A stretch of 64,000 nucleotides of DNA from Cercozoa sp. M6MM. Its lineage: Eukaryota > Endomyxa: Ascetosporea. The DNA lies in assembly GCA_040357565.1 (NCBI GenBank), contig JBDODJ010000012.1; one strand, written 5' to 3'. The position numbers and the translations under genes are program-made. Of the stretch, positions 40,173 through 52,600 are shown in pieces (the stretch's first letter is position 1; each line of letters begins with the position of its first letter). The notes beneath the pieces are model-generated. The model was not told where the DNA came from. It ran no database searches and saw nothing but the letters and a program-made list of their open reading frames with translations.

Positions 40173-40500
40173 GCGTTAGTCCGTCGTCTTAGGTTTCGCT
40201 GTGACGTTTAGTGCTAGTTAAACCATTAACGTAAGTTGGCATTGCTGGCCCGGCCACCCCCGCGCGTTTACACTCAGTACGTAAAACGGGTTGTCGTGCC
40301 GTTCGCGATCGATACCGTTCGCACCTCGGCCAACGGCAGCTCGGCGGGCACACGACCTCGGGACTTCTTTTGTTGCAAAATGCGAGATTATTTTGTTGCA
40401 AAATCGAGCCCGAGTTGACACCAAAAACACTCCTAGTCCACTAAACTGCGTCGAGTACTACTTTCCCGCGGTTGTGCGAGATTTTTGTACGTCCACGCCA
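40173..40500. other. intergenic between two + genes
   Basis: Holds an imperfect direct repeat near 40370-40405 (TTTTGTTGCAAAAT twice). No gene was seen. It is one of the few tandem (same-strand) gene junctions here and should hold the lipoyl-gene promoter. Confidence 0.4.
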
Positions 40501-41227
40501 ATGCAGCGTTTATCACGAGGTGCGTCAGCTATAATTTTTATTTTTTCTCTTCTTTTGTGTGTGTGTGTTTTTTCATGATGTGTTTCCAGGCTCATCTCTG
40601 CGCTGCCTTTCACGATCGGGTGTCCAGGCTGTTAGATGGCGTTCCGAAACTCGCGGCGTTGAGGTACTGTGACTTTCATTTCTGTCGTTGACGCGATTGT
40701 TTTGGATTTTAGGTTGTCCGAATGCCGAAATTTGGCGACGAAGATGGCGCTTTGGTAGCATCTAAATCAGGACACTATCACGTTCTATATTTGTGCCTTG
40801 TACACGTGCGCAGGTGGACGTGACGCAGATCTACAAGCAAGTGGGCGACACAGTAAAGGAAGACGAACCTGTCCTCGCTGTCGAAGATGACAAGTGCTCC
40901 ATTGATGTGTGTTCCCTGCCTTTGTCATTTTCAAGTATTTTGCGGATTGAATGACCGTATCTGTGATCGACAGATTGACGCTCCGTGCGATGGCATCATT
41001 ACAAAGATGTACGCTAAGGAGGTACAAATGGACACTCATCCTACATGCGTTGTTTTATTGTTTTTGGTTTGGTTGTGCTGTAGGACTACGAGTGCGCCGT
41101 GGGCGACAAACTTTTCGAGATCGAGATGACGGCTGGCAAAATGACCGAATCAGACAGCAAAGCAGCCCAGGACACTAAGTCCGACGAGTCCGAGAGCGAC
41201 ACTGCCGAGTCGGTCAAGCCGGAGTAA
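40501..41227 (+). CDS. stand-alone mitochondrial lipoyl-domain protein
   Basis: Six exons give 139 residues. The N-terminus MQRLSRGSSLRCLSRSGVQA is an Arg/Ser-rich mitochondrial presequence. From about residue 32 there is one biotin/lipoyl domain: VVRMPKFGDEDGALV, QVGDTVKEDEPVLAVEDDK, with the modifiable Lys at about position 72 in the EDDK turn, then IDAPCDGIITKMYAKED and AVGDKLFEIEM. An acidic, Lys-spotted tail ends ESVKPE at TAA. Normal E2 subunits of 2-oxoacid dehydrogenases continue with an E1/E3-binding domain and a catalytic acyltransferase domain; here the frame stops right after the lipoyl domain. It resembles the DLST/DLAT lipoyl domain more than glycine-cleavage H protein. Confidence 0.85.
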
Positions 41228-41381
41228 CTGACCGGACGTTCGTCGGTTCGCGTTTCTGCCTGCGCTGCCGGTGCCGTGGATTATGATCACGCCATCGCAT
41301 GGTTGGTTCTTCAGCAGCCTTACTTTACTCGCAACGCAACAACGCAAGTCTCTATGAAACACCAAAGCGTTCAGTTGTCGT

Positions 41382-42897
41382 CTACTGCGGGGAGGCACTG
41401 TAGTTGTAGACGCCGCGGCCGGCCTTCTTACCGAGCCAGCCGGCGTTGACGTAGTTCACCAGCAACGGGCACGGGCGGTACTTGGCATCGCCGAGTTGCG
41501 AGTGCAGCACCTGCATGATGGCGAGACACGTGTCGAGTCCGATGAAGTCACCGAGCGTCAGCGGGCCCATTGGAACGTTGGTGCCTAAGGCAGGGAAGTG
41601 GGGTAAAGGAAGGGGAGTGAGGGTAGGTCTGTGGTTAGGTAGGGGGCCATAGGTACCAAGCTTCATGGTCGTGTCAATATCCTCAGGCGTGGCCACGCCC
41701 TCCTGCAATGTGTAGAAGGCCTCGTTGATGTACGGCATCAGCAGACGGTTGGCAATGAAACCTATCCCCGTATATATCATATCATACATGCCATGGAACA
41801 CACAAGAGAAAGTCTCGGTACCGGGCATGTCCTGCGCCAGCGTGGTGGTCTTTCCCATCTGCTCGGCGAGCTCGAGCGTCTGCTTGAGCGTCTGTTCCGA
41901 TGTCGCCATGCCCGGAATCACCTGTACAAAAGGAAGTGTCGGAAGGGTGTGAAGGGGTGTGGAGTAAAATTGAAGGCATACCTCGACGAGCTTCATCACC
42001 GGAACCGGGTTCATGAAGTGCATGCCAATCACCTTCTCCGGACGCTGCAATAACAGAAGGGTAGACGGGTAGACGGGTAGACGAGTAGAAGGTAGAAGTA
42101 TGAGGACAGGGGTCTGTACCTGCGTAGCACCGGCGATCTTCGTGATCGAGATCGATGACGTGTTACTCTGTACCAAGGGAGAAGAGGGTAAAGGGAGACA
42201 AAGGAAGGTATGAGGGAGGGACTAAAGGTACAGCAAGCACGATGCCAGGGCGCGTGATCTCGTCGAGCTTCTTGAAGATCTGCAGCTTCAGGTCGACGTT
42301 CTCCGTGGCTGCACACAGTCACAGACATTAGCAAAAGCAGAAACATATCAATAGACACAAACATACGTAGATGCATAAATACGTTAGTGAACTAAGTACC
42401 CGCCTCCACGACCATGTCGACGTCCGTGAGAGCGCCGAGCGAGTCCGACGTCGTGATGCGAGCCAGAGCACTGTCTCAGGGGAAGGCCAACGGGTAAAGG
42501 AAGCAAGGGACAAAGGGCAAAGGAAGCAAGGGACAAAGGGCAAAGCAAAGAAGCAAAAGAATAAAGGTGCGTCCTACGCTTGAGCGTCCTCCTGCTGCAT
42601 GCGGCCCTTCTGCACGTTGCGCTGCAGCGTCTTCTCGGCCAGCTTCAGCGCGCCGTCCAGCTGCGCCGACGACTGGTCCATCAGGATCACGTTGCGGCCC
42701 GCGTTGGCGGCCGACACGATCGCGATGCCGCTGCCCATCTACTTAAGGCACAAGTTCATGGACATACGACACTGTGCGTGCGCTGCAACTCTACCTGGCC
42801 AGCGCCGACGACGCCGATCGACTTGACCGACTCCGCTGAGAAAGCGCGAACACCGCGCGAAGCACACACACGAAGCGAAGGCAACATTTCTGCACTG
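41382..42897 (-). CDS. HADH: 3-hydroxyacyl-CoA dehydrogenase, mitochondrial
   Basis: Catalyses the NAD-dependent oxidation of L-3-hydroxyacyl-CoA in beta-oxidation. The ATG at 42897 opens [19 protein letters not shown], a mitochondrial presequence. The Rossmann signature follows ([10 protein letters not shown] joined to MGSGIA), then [12 protein letters not shown] with the catalytic-site Ser, [15 protein letters not shown] with the catalytic His, [15 protein letters not shown] with the conserved Asn, and the C-terminal domain [16 protein letters not shown] and [12 protein letters not shown] before TAG. All expected active-site residues are present. The short introns contain 20-24 bp tandem duplications. 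It shares a 240-bp divergent upstream region with CTP synthase. Confidence 0.93.
42490..42550. repeat. tandem duplication in HADH intron
   Basis: A purine-rich unit of about 25 bp containing AGCAAGGGACAAAGGGCAAA occurs twice in succession. Confidence 0.8.
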
Positions 42898-43137
42898 TAC
42901 TGAGCACACTATGTTTGCTACTGAAGTCTTCGGAGGGACCCGCGTGTGACTTCCGGCTCGTTTGGGATCACCGGATTCCCATAACCAGTAGCGAAGCGAC
43001 AACGACTCGTCTTTCTGTTTTTCGCCGGCGTTTGAATCTCCACCGTGCATTTTAGAGTGCCGCAGGGAGCGCCACGTGCAGACTGAGATATAGCGAACCC
43101 GTTGGTGGCAATATTAAGCACTAAACTGTTGAAGGAG
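42898..43137. promoter_or_regulatory. head-to-head intergenic HADH/CTP synthase
   Basis: 240 bp between divergent start codons; presumed bidirectional promoter. Confidence 0.4.
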
Positions 43138-46100
43138 ATGAAGTTCGTCTGTGTGACTGGCGGCGTGATCAGCGGCCTTGGGTACTTTTCCGCGTTTTTT
43201 TCTTTTTGCTCGGGATGGGTTTGTTGCAGCAAGGGCATTGTGGCTTCGTCGACGGGTCTGTTGCTGCAGCAGTCGGGCCTCAAGGTCACTTCCATTAAGA
43301 TCGACCCCTACCTCAACGTTGATGGTACTCACGTGCCTGTCCGCAGTCTCAGGTCTTGATTGTTGTATTTTGCTGATTTTAGCCGGCACGATGTCGCCTT
43401 TTGAGCATGGCGAATGTTTTGTCTGCAATGACGGTAGCTTTTGCTTTGACAATATCGTTTTATTTGTACGAGTTATTATTGTTGGAGCAGGTGCCGAGAC
43501 CGACCTGGACATTGGCAACTACGAGCGCTTCCTGAACCTATCGCTCACTGCTGCGCACAACCTGACTACGGTATTCTTTCTTGCGTGTATTCAACTCTGG
43601 CGTATTTATGCTCGTGTATCGATATTTGGATTTGTGCCGTGTCTAGGGCAAGATCTACCACCGCGTGTTAAACAACGAGCGCCAGGGCAAGTACCTCGGC
43701 CGCACGGTACCACATCCTCGGTCTCAGGAGAGTTGCTCGTATACCTTGCTTGGATTGATTTGATGCAGGTGCAAACTGTCCCGCACGTGACGGACGCCAT
43801 TATTGATCACATTCGCACGGTGTCGCGTGTGCCGGTCGACGGCAGCGAGGACGTGCCGGACGTGTGCCTCATTGAACTTGGTGGCACCGTCGGTGACATT
43901 GAGTCGCAGGTCTACCTCGAGGTACTGACTGCCCTTTGTGTTTCTTCGAATTGCATTCATTGCGCTCATCGGCTATGTCTCGGCGCAGGCGCTGCGTCAG
44001 CTGGCCAACCGCGTGGGCCGCGATAACTTGTGTCTCCTCCATGTGGTCAAGGTCATCACGACTGGTACGTATCTTATGTCCTGTGTTCGTCTCCACTGAC
44101 GCGCAAGCTTGTTTGTGTAGGCGAAGGCCAGAAGAGTAAGCCCACGCAGCACTCGATGAAGGAGCTGCGCTCGGCCGGTCTGCAACCGGACGCGATCATC
44201 TGTCGCTGCCAGGGCGAACTGTCGCGCTCGGTGCGCGAGAAGATTTCGCTATTTGGTGCTCTCTGAGTCCTTCTCTTGTCCTAGGTTGAGCGCGCCATTT
44301 TATGTCTGCGCTGTGCACAGGAAACGTGCCAGCGGGCAGCGTGTTTGCCAACATTGACTTGCCGTCGATTTACGCTGTTCCGGAATACCTTAACCGCCAG
44401 GGTCTTGCGCAGGCCGTACCTTGCGCCATACATATGTCAATTTTGTATATTGGTGAGTATGTACTGACTTGCTCTTCCAGGTACTTGCTCGCCTCCGCAT
44501 GAACGTCCTGCCGCCGTCTGGCATGCCTCGTACGTTTTTTCATTCTTCTGCTGCCCTTTGTATTTGTAATGAGGCAGTTTTGAATTGGTCGATGTGCCTG
44601 TGCAGAGTGGCTTCAGAATGCCGCACAGAACCACGCCACCCAACTGCCTGTATTAGTTTTTTTTTCTTTTGTTCCAAAGTATAGGTTTGTTTGTATGTTT
44701 TGTTGTTTTGAAGGAGCTGCACATCGCGCTTGTCGGTAAGTACACCGGCAACCCTGACTCTTACCTCTCCGTGGCCAAGGTAACCCGTCTATCCTTCTTT
44801 CTATGTCCGCTGTATCATATGTACCTGTTGTAGGCGCTCGAGGCCGCTTGCGTGCGCGCGCAGCGTCGCCTTGTAATCGAATACATTGAGGGCAGCTCGC
44901 TCATGAAGGTGTGCTTACGCGTTTTATTGTACTCAATGTACTTAATATTATTTTGCTGTTTAGGGCGAGGAGAACTACGAGCAGGAATGGCAGCGCCTGA
45001 AGCGTTGCCATGGTACTATCCTGCGCTGTCGTCGTACGTCTGGAGTTTACACCTCTGGTGTGTCCTTAGGCATCTTGGTTCCGGGTGGCTTTGGTGACCG
45101 GTCGACTGAAGGTATTTGAGTCTTGTTGCGCCAGTTTCTTGTGCCGGTGTTGACCGTGAGCGTATCTGCAACAGGCAAAATTGCGGCCATTGCGTACGCC
45201 CGCGAGTCGGGCGTGCCCTTCTTTGGTGCATTGATCTTCTCTGCAGGTTTACCCTTGTTTACGCAGCATGTTGCGTGCAGGCATTTGCCTTGGCATGCAA
45301 TTGGCGGTGGTTGAATTCGCTCGCAACGTCGTTGGAATTACCAAGGCCACTTCACAGGTATCGTTTTTGTTAGGGGACGCATGAACGCTAGTTTGAATTT
45401 ACGTGAGTGTGCGATTGCAGGAGTTTGTGAAGGAGGCGTCGTCGCCGAGTATGTCGCTCGAGGAGCAGGAAGACAACTGCGTGATTGTCTTCATGCCCGA
45501 GCATGGCAAGGTAGATTTTCTTCTATGTGACTGACCGATGCTGTCAAAATTCGCGCTGTTTTTCTCAAAGGTGATGGGAGGTGGCATGCGTCTGGGCGCG
45601 CACACCACGATCATCCAGGACAAACAGTCGCTTGCGTACAAGCTTTACGGAAAGACGCACGTGTCGGTATGTTTTCTTGCCCGGTGGGGTTTTTTTTTAC
45701 AACGTACGAGTAGGAGCGCCATCGCCACCGATACGAGGTTTCGCCTGCGCACATCGCGCAGCTGCAGGTGAGAGCACGTTTATTTAACATTAAAGTTTGT
45801 GCATGAACCAGATAAATGTTACCGTGTTGTGTGCAGGAGGGCGGTCTGATCTTCAGTGGCGTTGGCGAAGGTGCGGAGCAGGACAAACCTCGCATGGAGA
45901 TTCTCGAACTTCCGCAGGTACATATTCGTGTGTGATGTTTGGAAAAAAAAATATATATATGTATATGTGTATATCTGCCTGCGCTTCTTTAGGATCAGCA
46001 CCCGTTCTTCTTTGCCGTGCAGTTCCATCCGGTGCCTTGTTTTTTTGCTTGTTCCCTTCGTACCTGTCTGATTTGTATTTGGGAAGCATGAATATGGTTG

Positions 46101-46197
46101 TCTGTGTGTCTGGAATGCCCAGGAGTTTATCTCGCGTCCGATGAAACCGCAGCCGGTGTTCTGCGGATTTGTGAACGCTTCTTGCGATCAACAGTGA
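43138..46197 (+). CDS. CTP synthase (glutamine hydrolysing)
   Basis: Makes CTP from UTP, ATP and glutamine. More than 20 small exons. The ATG at 43138 opens [15 protein letters not shown] joined to [13 protein letters not shown], the synthetase P-loop region, then [20 protein letters not shown], the [11 protein letters not shown] motif, [30 protein letters not shown] and [11 protein letters not shown]. The glutaminase half has [32 protein letters not shown], the nucleophile-Cys motif [18 protein letters not shown] (Cys codon split from upstream sequence by an intron), [10 protein letters not shown] and QFHPEFISRP, the catalytic His-Pro-Glu. It ends NASCDQQ at TGA. All catalytic motifs are intact. 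Confidence 0.95.
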
Positions 46198-46646
46198 ACC
46201 AGCAGTCGCTTCGGCGGGTTCGCGGGCTCGGCGTTCCCATGTTCATCATGCTCGATCCTAAGAGGAGCTGATTTGGACACCGTCATAGTTCTTTCTCACT
46301 TTCAACGCAACGCAAACGCCACCGCTCGTGTGCGTTGCGGTGTACCATAGAAGGAGGGAGTTACGGCTGGGAAATGTCTCAACCTCACCTCCTCCCTCCA
46401 AGTTTATTTATTCGATTTAATCCTTGCTTCTCGCTCAGTCTAGTTCCTACCTCCTCCCTCCAAGTTTGTTTCAATGTTGACGTTCGGTTGTTGCGTCTTA
46501 TTGGAAACCAATTCGATTGTTGACGGGTCAAAGCACTTCGAGATTGAATTAAAAGCACGTGTGCAGGGGGGGGGGGGGGGGGAATCGAGCCATAAGAAGA
46601 TAAGTAAAATGATGCAGACCAGCCACAGATGTTAGTATAAATTTAC
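46198..46646. other. intergenic, tail-to-tail, with direct repeat and poly-G
   Basis: A 19-bp direct repeat, ACCTCCTCCCTCCAAGTTT, occurs at 46387-46405 and 46449-46467. A run of 17 G occupies 46566-46582. No gene was seen. Confidence 0.6.
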
Positions 46647-47142
46647 TTATCGGCGAGGCAGAATCGCACCCAACAGCAGAACTGCGATCCAGCACAAGAT
46701 CGCTAGCTTGCACAGGTTTTGCTGTGATCGCTCATCCGAACACGGCACCGTTACTACGGCATCGTTCATTATCGAGCAACACTTGTTCCAACGTCGCGAG
46801 GCATTTCAAGTCAAGTGGGTACCGTTCGGATCGAGAATTTGGTGAGGCATAAACGGAAGTTCAACAACGCTTCGAGTTGACGCCGAGTCGGCCTCGACGT
46901 CGTATGCAAGGAGCGCTGTACCGAGATCCGTTCGCGTCTCAGTTTGCATCCCAAGGGAAACCTGAACAACTTTTAAGAGGCAATTGAAAAGCCGATCCTG
47001 ATTCACGCCAGGACAGCAAATGCTCATGCCCGATGGCTTGTGACGTGCCGCGCCTGTAGGCGTACCTCCCGGATTTATCCATTTTGAGAAAGCCAGCGAG
47101 GCGACCCATACGTATGGGCGTTGGAACAATGTAAATGCACGC
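46647..47142 (-). CDS. small tail-anchored membrane protein, 5' end unresolved
   Basis: Three exons join in phase: QRPYVWVASLAFSKWINPG, then VVQVSLGMQTETRTDLGTAL ... VVELPFMPHQILDP, then NVTVPCSDERSQQNLCKL and a C-terminal hydrophobic helix AILCWIAVLLLGAIL ending PRR at TAA (46647-46649). A single C-terminal span with three residues after it fits a tail-anchored protein. The upstream frame runs to an acceptor-like TAG at about 47143 without an ATG, so a first exon is missing or the start is the internal Met in SLGMQ. The family is unknown. Its insertion would be expected to use the GET pathway, of which GET4 is encoded at 57774. Confidence 0.5.
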
Positions 47143-47187
47143 CTATGCAGTCAATACTGTGCTGAAGTTCAGTTTCGGGTTTTATCG

Positions 47188-49199
47188 ATGCATTTGACTG
47201 TATCTTGGCTTCTTGTTTTTCTTAGGAGACTTGCCGTCATACAGCTGGCTGTGTACTGCAACCTGCTCGCGCTTTGCGTGGCGGCACCGCTACGCACAGG
47301 AGTTTTGTATGTTTCCAGAGCCGAAACTGTGAATAATAAAATGTGCTGCGGTTTCAAATCGATGCATCGTGTTTTTTTTTTGTTGGCTTCGGTTCAGAGA
47401 TGACACCAAGGTTCTCTACTTCAACAAGAATGACACCTTCAAAATCCTACAGGTGCTGATCTCAACCTAAATATCCCCACACACTCAGGATATTTCGTAT
47501 CGGTATGTAGATCTCAGACGTGCACATGTTGAATGGTCGAAGTGAAGAAGTGTGCCGCGACTCCGATGTATGAATGAGTTTGCGTCTGATCTTATCTTCC
47601 CACTGTAAATTTATTTTCTGTACATCAGCGTGCGTTTTTTGCAGGTGAATTGCTCAGAAGGTGCCACATTGCGCACCTTGGTACCTAAATAGATTTTTCC
47701 ACTGCATATGTTTTCCAGTTTGACTCACTTGTTTTGAAAAAGAAACTAGTGGAAGCGGCGATTGAGCGCGAAAAGCCCAATTTAGTTGCCTTCACGGGTG
47801 TGTAAAGGCCTCATCAGCTCCAATACCAACACTTCGATACAATTCTGGAAGGGTTTTGCTAGGGGGTGCTATCAGTCCAGGGTTAATTAATAGGGTTAGG
47901 GATATTGGGGTAATGGGATAAGTGTGTAAACTATAGTGGTATTGACTAAGTAGGGAAGGGGAGGTAACGAGGGTATACTAGGGATGTAAAACAGGCGACC
48001 AGCTTGATGGATACGAAGTGCAGGACTGGAAGAAATCGCTCCACACTCTGGTACGTAGAATGTATATTCCTGTTGCACTCAGCCAAAGCCCCCCCCCCCC
48101 CGCAGATGCGCGTATGCGAGAAATACAAGACACGGTTCGCTCTCGTACTGGGAAATCATGACGATGAGGCACCTGGAAGCACCAGAACTTCGATTATCAA
48201 AGTACGGTGTGGTATAAATGTGATAAGTGCATCGATAGTAGGCGATAATGGGTGGGTTTGCAATTGTCACAGGAAGCAATGACGTCGCCCATGTCTGTAA
48301 CCGCACTGGGTGCCTAAACTTAGCACTGTGTCAGTTGTGATCACGAGTGTTTCACCTCGTTGTCGCCAACAGGACCCTCAGAAATCGAAGGCGCCGGAAA
48401 TTATGTGCACGTCCTGCGACGACGAGGCGACGCGAGTCACAAAGACGTGTTTGCGCTCTTTTTCATGGACTCTGGTGGTTACTATAGAAGCGAAAAGACA
48501 CTAGGCTACGGTAATTGACCACGAAACACAAGGGAATCTAAATTTATACACACCGATGCTTTATAACATGCGACAGATTACTTCGACCCCTCACAAGTTG
48601 CGTGGTTCCAGAAGGCTTCCGGTGCACTAGAGTAAAATTACACTTTCCGCACACGGTTTTGCAATGCTGGAGCATCAAAGTGTCTGTAACAGGGAGCAAA
48701 ACGGGTTCAACGTCCCTGCAATGGCCTTCTTTCACATTCCTTTGTTCGAATTCAACGATGTAAAGTTGCTTTTCCTCGAGTTGTGGAACTTGTACGGAAC
48801 AGTCTTACAGGCCGTGGACCGACTGGGCCAACAGCTTGAAGTACTCAACACTGGTACCGCCACACAGAAGAATCTCCATGGCACAACACGGTTCATCACA
48901 GGCGTGCACAACGGCGGTATGTTCGGTGCCTTTGCTCGCACCGGCAACGTGTTTGCGTGCGCTGCCGGACATGACCACATCAACGACGTATAAATTTCCC
49001 CTTGTCTTCTGTATCATATCGAAGCTATTTCTGTCTGATCGAGTTTGCGCATTTGACAGTACTGCGGACGTGCGCATGGCATCCACATGTGCTTCGCCGG
49101 AGGCACCACCTACGTAAACTACGGGGACAAAAAGTTCGCGAGACGAGTGCGAGTCTTCACGCTGCATCACAAGGGACGTGTCACGACGCATAAGGTACG

Positions 49200-49249
<50 letters not shown>

Positions 49250-49426
49250 CACAAATATAAAATACAGCAAGTGATACTTATTGTCAGCTGCTGGACGCGC
49301 TGGATGACCCACTGGCTCCTGGATTGCGTAGTTTACCACTGCAATGTTTTCGCTAGACTCCGTCAACTGTGCGTTGATAACCCGAATTTGACAGGTGCGC
49401 TGGACTACCAAGTGCTGCGGCATTAG
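47188..49426 (+). CDS. calcineurin-like metallophosphoesterase (DCR2/PAP-like)
   Basis: The ATG at 47188 opens MHLTVSWLLVFLRRLAVIQL, a signal peptide or signal anchor. The metallophosphatase metal-binding set is complete across exons: KILQ joined to ISDVHM (D-x-H), FTGDQLDGY (GD), FALVLGNHDDE (GNHD), AMAFFHIPLFEF (His) and CAAGHDHIND (GHDH). Other exons give GATLRTL, REKPNLVAFTG, LFFMDSGGYYRSEKTLGY and CFAGGTTYVNYGDKK. This order is that of secreted or ER-lumenal Ser/Thr phosphatases of the yeast Dcr2 / purple-acid-phosphatase-29 group. I end it at TAG 49424 through a final intron (GTAGTT to ACAG), giving ALDYQVLRH; without that intron it would stop at 49354. Confidence 0.8.
49201..49246. repeat. 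(CA)n microsatellite
   Basis: Pure CA run in a metallophosphoesterase intron. Confidence 0.95.
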
Positions 49427-49607
49427 TCACCGCACCGAACAGAACGGAAACTGATCGCATGGGTGTGTTTGCGATACACAGACGAGATCTAGACCTAATA
49501 GCCGAGTTGATACGGTACGTACACTAGGCTCTCGTCTGCCGTACACTAGCACAGCTAGCAGTCTAGTAACTAGCCGACATCGCAGCTGTCCATGCCCGTT
49601 ATATAAG

Positions 49608-52600
49608 CTACTCCGGGATAGCCGCGCGCTCCTTTTTCTCGAAGCCCTCGTCCTGGTCTGCTTCCAAATAGCCCCGGGGCCTGTTCTCGTCGATCGACAG
49701 TTCCGTGTCCTGCGCAGCGCACAACGAAAGTTCCACTTTCACAAGCACTGCACACAAATAGGACAGAAATCAAGGATACCTTGCCAAGCACTTGCAAGAA
49801 GTCCGGCGGGACGGCCTGAGTTTGGACACCAGCGCGTTGAGCCAGCATGTCCCGTGTATCCTGTCAAAAAAGAAGAAAGCCATACCACTCTTGTCAGTAT
49901 AAAGAGGCAATTTACAAACAGGCCGTTCGAAAGCCTCTCAACGAACTTCTTTGTGGCTGCAAGTACACTCATACAACAAGATTCATACCAGAGCGATATG
50001 GAGGCGATACCAAAGCCCGCAGATCCATCGGGCGTCAGCACAATGTCCGGCACGAGACCGGCTTGTGCCCGTTCGACGGCGCCACCCATGGCCTCCTGTA
50101 GAACACGCCGGTACTATCAATAACTCGCTCCATGTGCACGGTCAAAAGACAGACCTTGAGGGCACGGTAGTGCGCCAGACGTCGCACGTACAGGGCCGGC
50201 ATGAACCACTCGCGCGGACATCGCCGGGTCGCGTAGATCTCGTGCTAAACACATACAGGTGGGTGCCAGCATACCTCACTACAGGACAAACACAAGCTGT
50301 ACCTCCATGTACTGCTGCACGTGGAAGTTGGTACGACGGTAGATGAAGGTGTGCAGTGCTTCAGAGTCCGGATCGTCCACAGGCGGACCAAAGATTTTGA
50401 CTACTTGCCTGTGTATCGAGCAAGTATACGTTAGCACATTAGCCAAGAATCTGCGTGTTTGTGTACTTCTCGTCGTGTTCGAGACCGTCGTCCATTTCTT
50501 CGCCCTGAACAAGCCACAGAAAGACACACGTACAAGCACATGCGTATACAATAGCGCAGGGCAAGGCAAAAGGCGCACCCGCTCAACTCGCGCACGTCGC
50601 TCACTCTGCTGTCGTCGCACGGTCGTGGCCTCACTGTCATCAAGTGAGTACACGCAGGAGGGAGCGAGGTAGCCGTGCGAGGGTACCTGCCACCAGAGCG
50701 CAGTTCGTATCGGCGAAGTCGTTCGTCAAAGGCCTGCACATGCGCACCTTTGACCCAGCCGATGTGTCGTCAATGCAGCACTGAGAAAGTACCTGGAAGA
50801 CGCGACCCACGAAGGATTCATCATTCGGTTTGAGTGGCACCAACTCATCCACCAGTGCGGGAGCAGCCTGTCGAAACACGTGCATACAGGTGCACGTGTA
50901 TACACGAGACAGGAGAAAGCCACATTGTGCGTCAGACCGCCGAGAACATGTCTCAGCGCAATTTTTTCGGGGAGCGTCCTACAGGTAAAGCAAGGTAGGT
51001 AGGGTGGGGGGGGGGGTAAGAGTGAAATGCTACAACTCAGCCAGGGGAAGCGCCAGTTCGACGACCTCTTCGGAGTCGATGCCGCGTCGTTTGTTGTACT
51101 GCTTCAACGTGTCGGTGATGTTGGTCGGAGCCTATGTAAAGCACGCATAGAGCGAAGCGTACCCTAGAACTTACATCCAAGTCCACTGCACCCTCTCAAG
51201 AATGATGGAGGCGTCGAGCATGAGTGCTTCATCCGCAGTGAGTCCTGTCCAAGCACGTACCCCAGATACACGAGGGAACAGAACGCCATCCATTGAGAAA
51301 GTACCGTGCTGCATAAGCTCGTTCTGCATCTCGGTGCCTTCGAACGGGTTCTACGAACACACATGGCTGCGCCTCTGTAACTGTACATGCAGTGGTCACA
51401 GAGCTACAATCTGAGCAGCACGTCGCGACTGCATTGACAGGAACGAGAGTTCCAACTCAAACGGTCCCTCACAACTACACAGCCACATCGTATACCTAAT
51501 AGCCAGGAACTACTGTCTTTAAGGTGAGTGTACCGATTGAACACGAGAGCAAACGAATCAAGGAAGCTTAAATCGACGTCACTTGTGATGCGATCAATGC
51601 CTTGTGTGTAGTCTGAACAGCCAGCCATTGTTCACCCCCCCCTGTGTGTTATGTGTCCAGTGTGTACAGTGCGTGTGCGCCTTGTTCTTGTAGAGGTCGA
51701 GCCACTTGCCGCTCTCGCAAACCGCCATCGGCAGACTCCACAGCACGCTGTCGTCGTCCTCGCCGGCCTACCAGCACTCGCATGTGTGTGATGCACATGT
51801 ACACTGGGACAGAGACGAATCTACCTGCACGCGACCGAAACTGACCGAGAAGACAAGAGGATCCGCCGTGGCCGATCGAACGCGCATCGCCAACTGTGAC
51901 CAGTCAAACACAGGGTTTACTTTACACAGAGGGAAGGCATGAAAAGACTACAGTGTCCAACGTATTCAGAGACAGCAGCGACGGCCAGGCGTCGTGGATT
52001 TGCACCACACAGTAGCCGTCGCCCGTGCTACATGGAAGTGTTGAGAGGAAGCGATTGGTGTGTGTGGGGGGGGGGGGGGTAAAGTACCTCGTATCAAGCA
52101 TCTGCGAGTGCTTCAACTCACCGCGAATGCGCAGTGTGCCCTGTCCGAAAGAGAGAGCGAAACTGAAGGGTAAAGACGGGTGACACGGGGTGATATACCT
52201 GGTCAGTCCACTCGGCCTCAATGTGCGAAGCGTCATTCGAGTGACACTTTAGCTTGCCACTAAGAGAAGAGGTACAAGTGCTGTATCAAATGGGGCATGT
52301 GGACAACGAAACCTACCTGTCCAGATACTGCTTCTTCATCTCCTTGTCGTTAGCGTCCAGCAGCACCACCGAGTCCGGTCCTGTGCGTAAAAAACATGAG
52401 GTTGTCACAAGGTACAGCACAAGGAGAAGGAGGACTAACCCGTCCTGCCGTAGGGATGCGATCGACTCGCAAAGTACTCACCTGCCATCTCCTACATATG
52501 CCTCACATAGCTTAGTGCATACAGACAAAGACACATGAGTCTGCACAGGCACATACTGCAAGTGCATGTAGTCGCGGGAATGACTTGCCAGCATTCTGGT

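Noticed and set aside
43178-44026. A 282-codon continuous reading frame
   Set aside because: It runs through several CTP synthase exons and introns in the wrong frames; the spliced CTP synthase model explains the region.
48805-49245. A minus-strand 146-codon ORF
   Set aside because: It is antisense to metallophosphoesterase exons that carry the GHDH motif.
49430-49607. Possible tRNA or small RNA in the gap after the phosphoesterase
   Set aside because: No cloverleaf, A/B box pair or TTCGA arm could be found.
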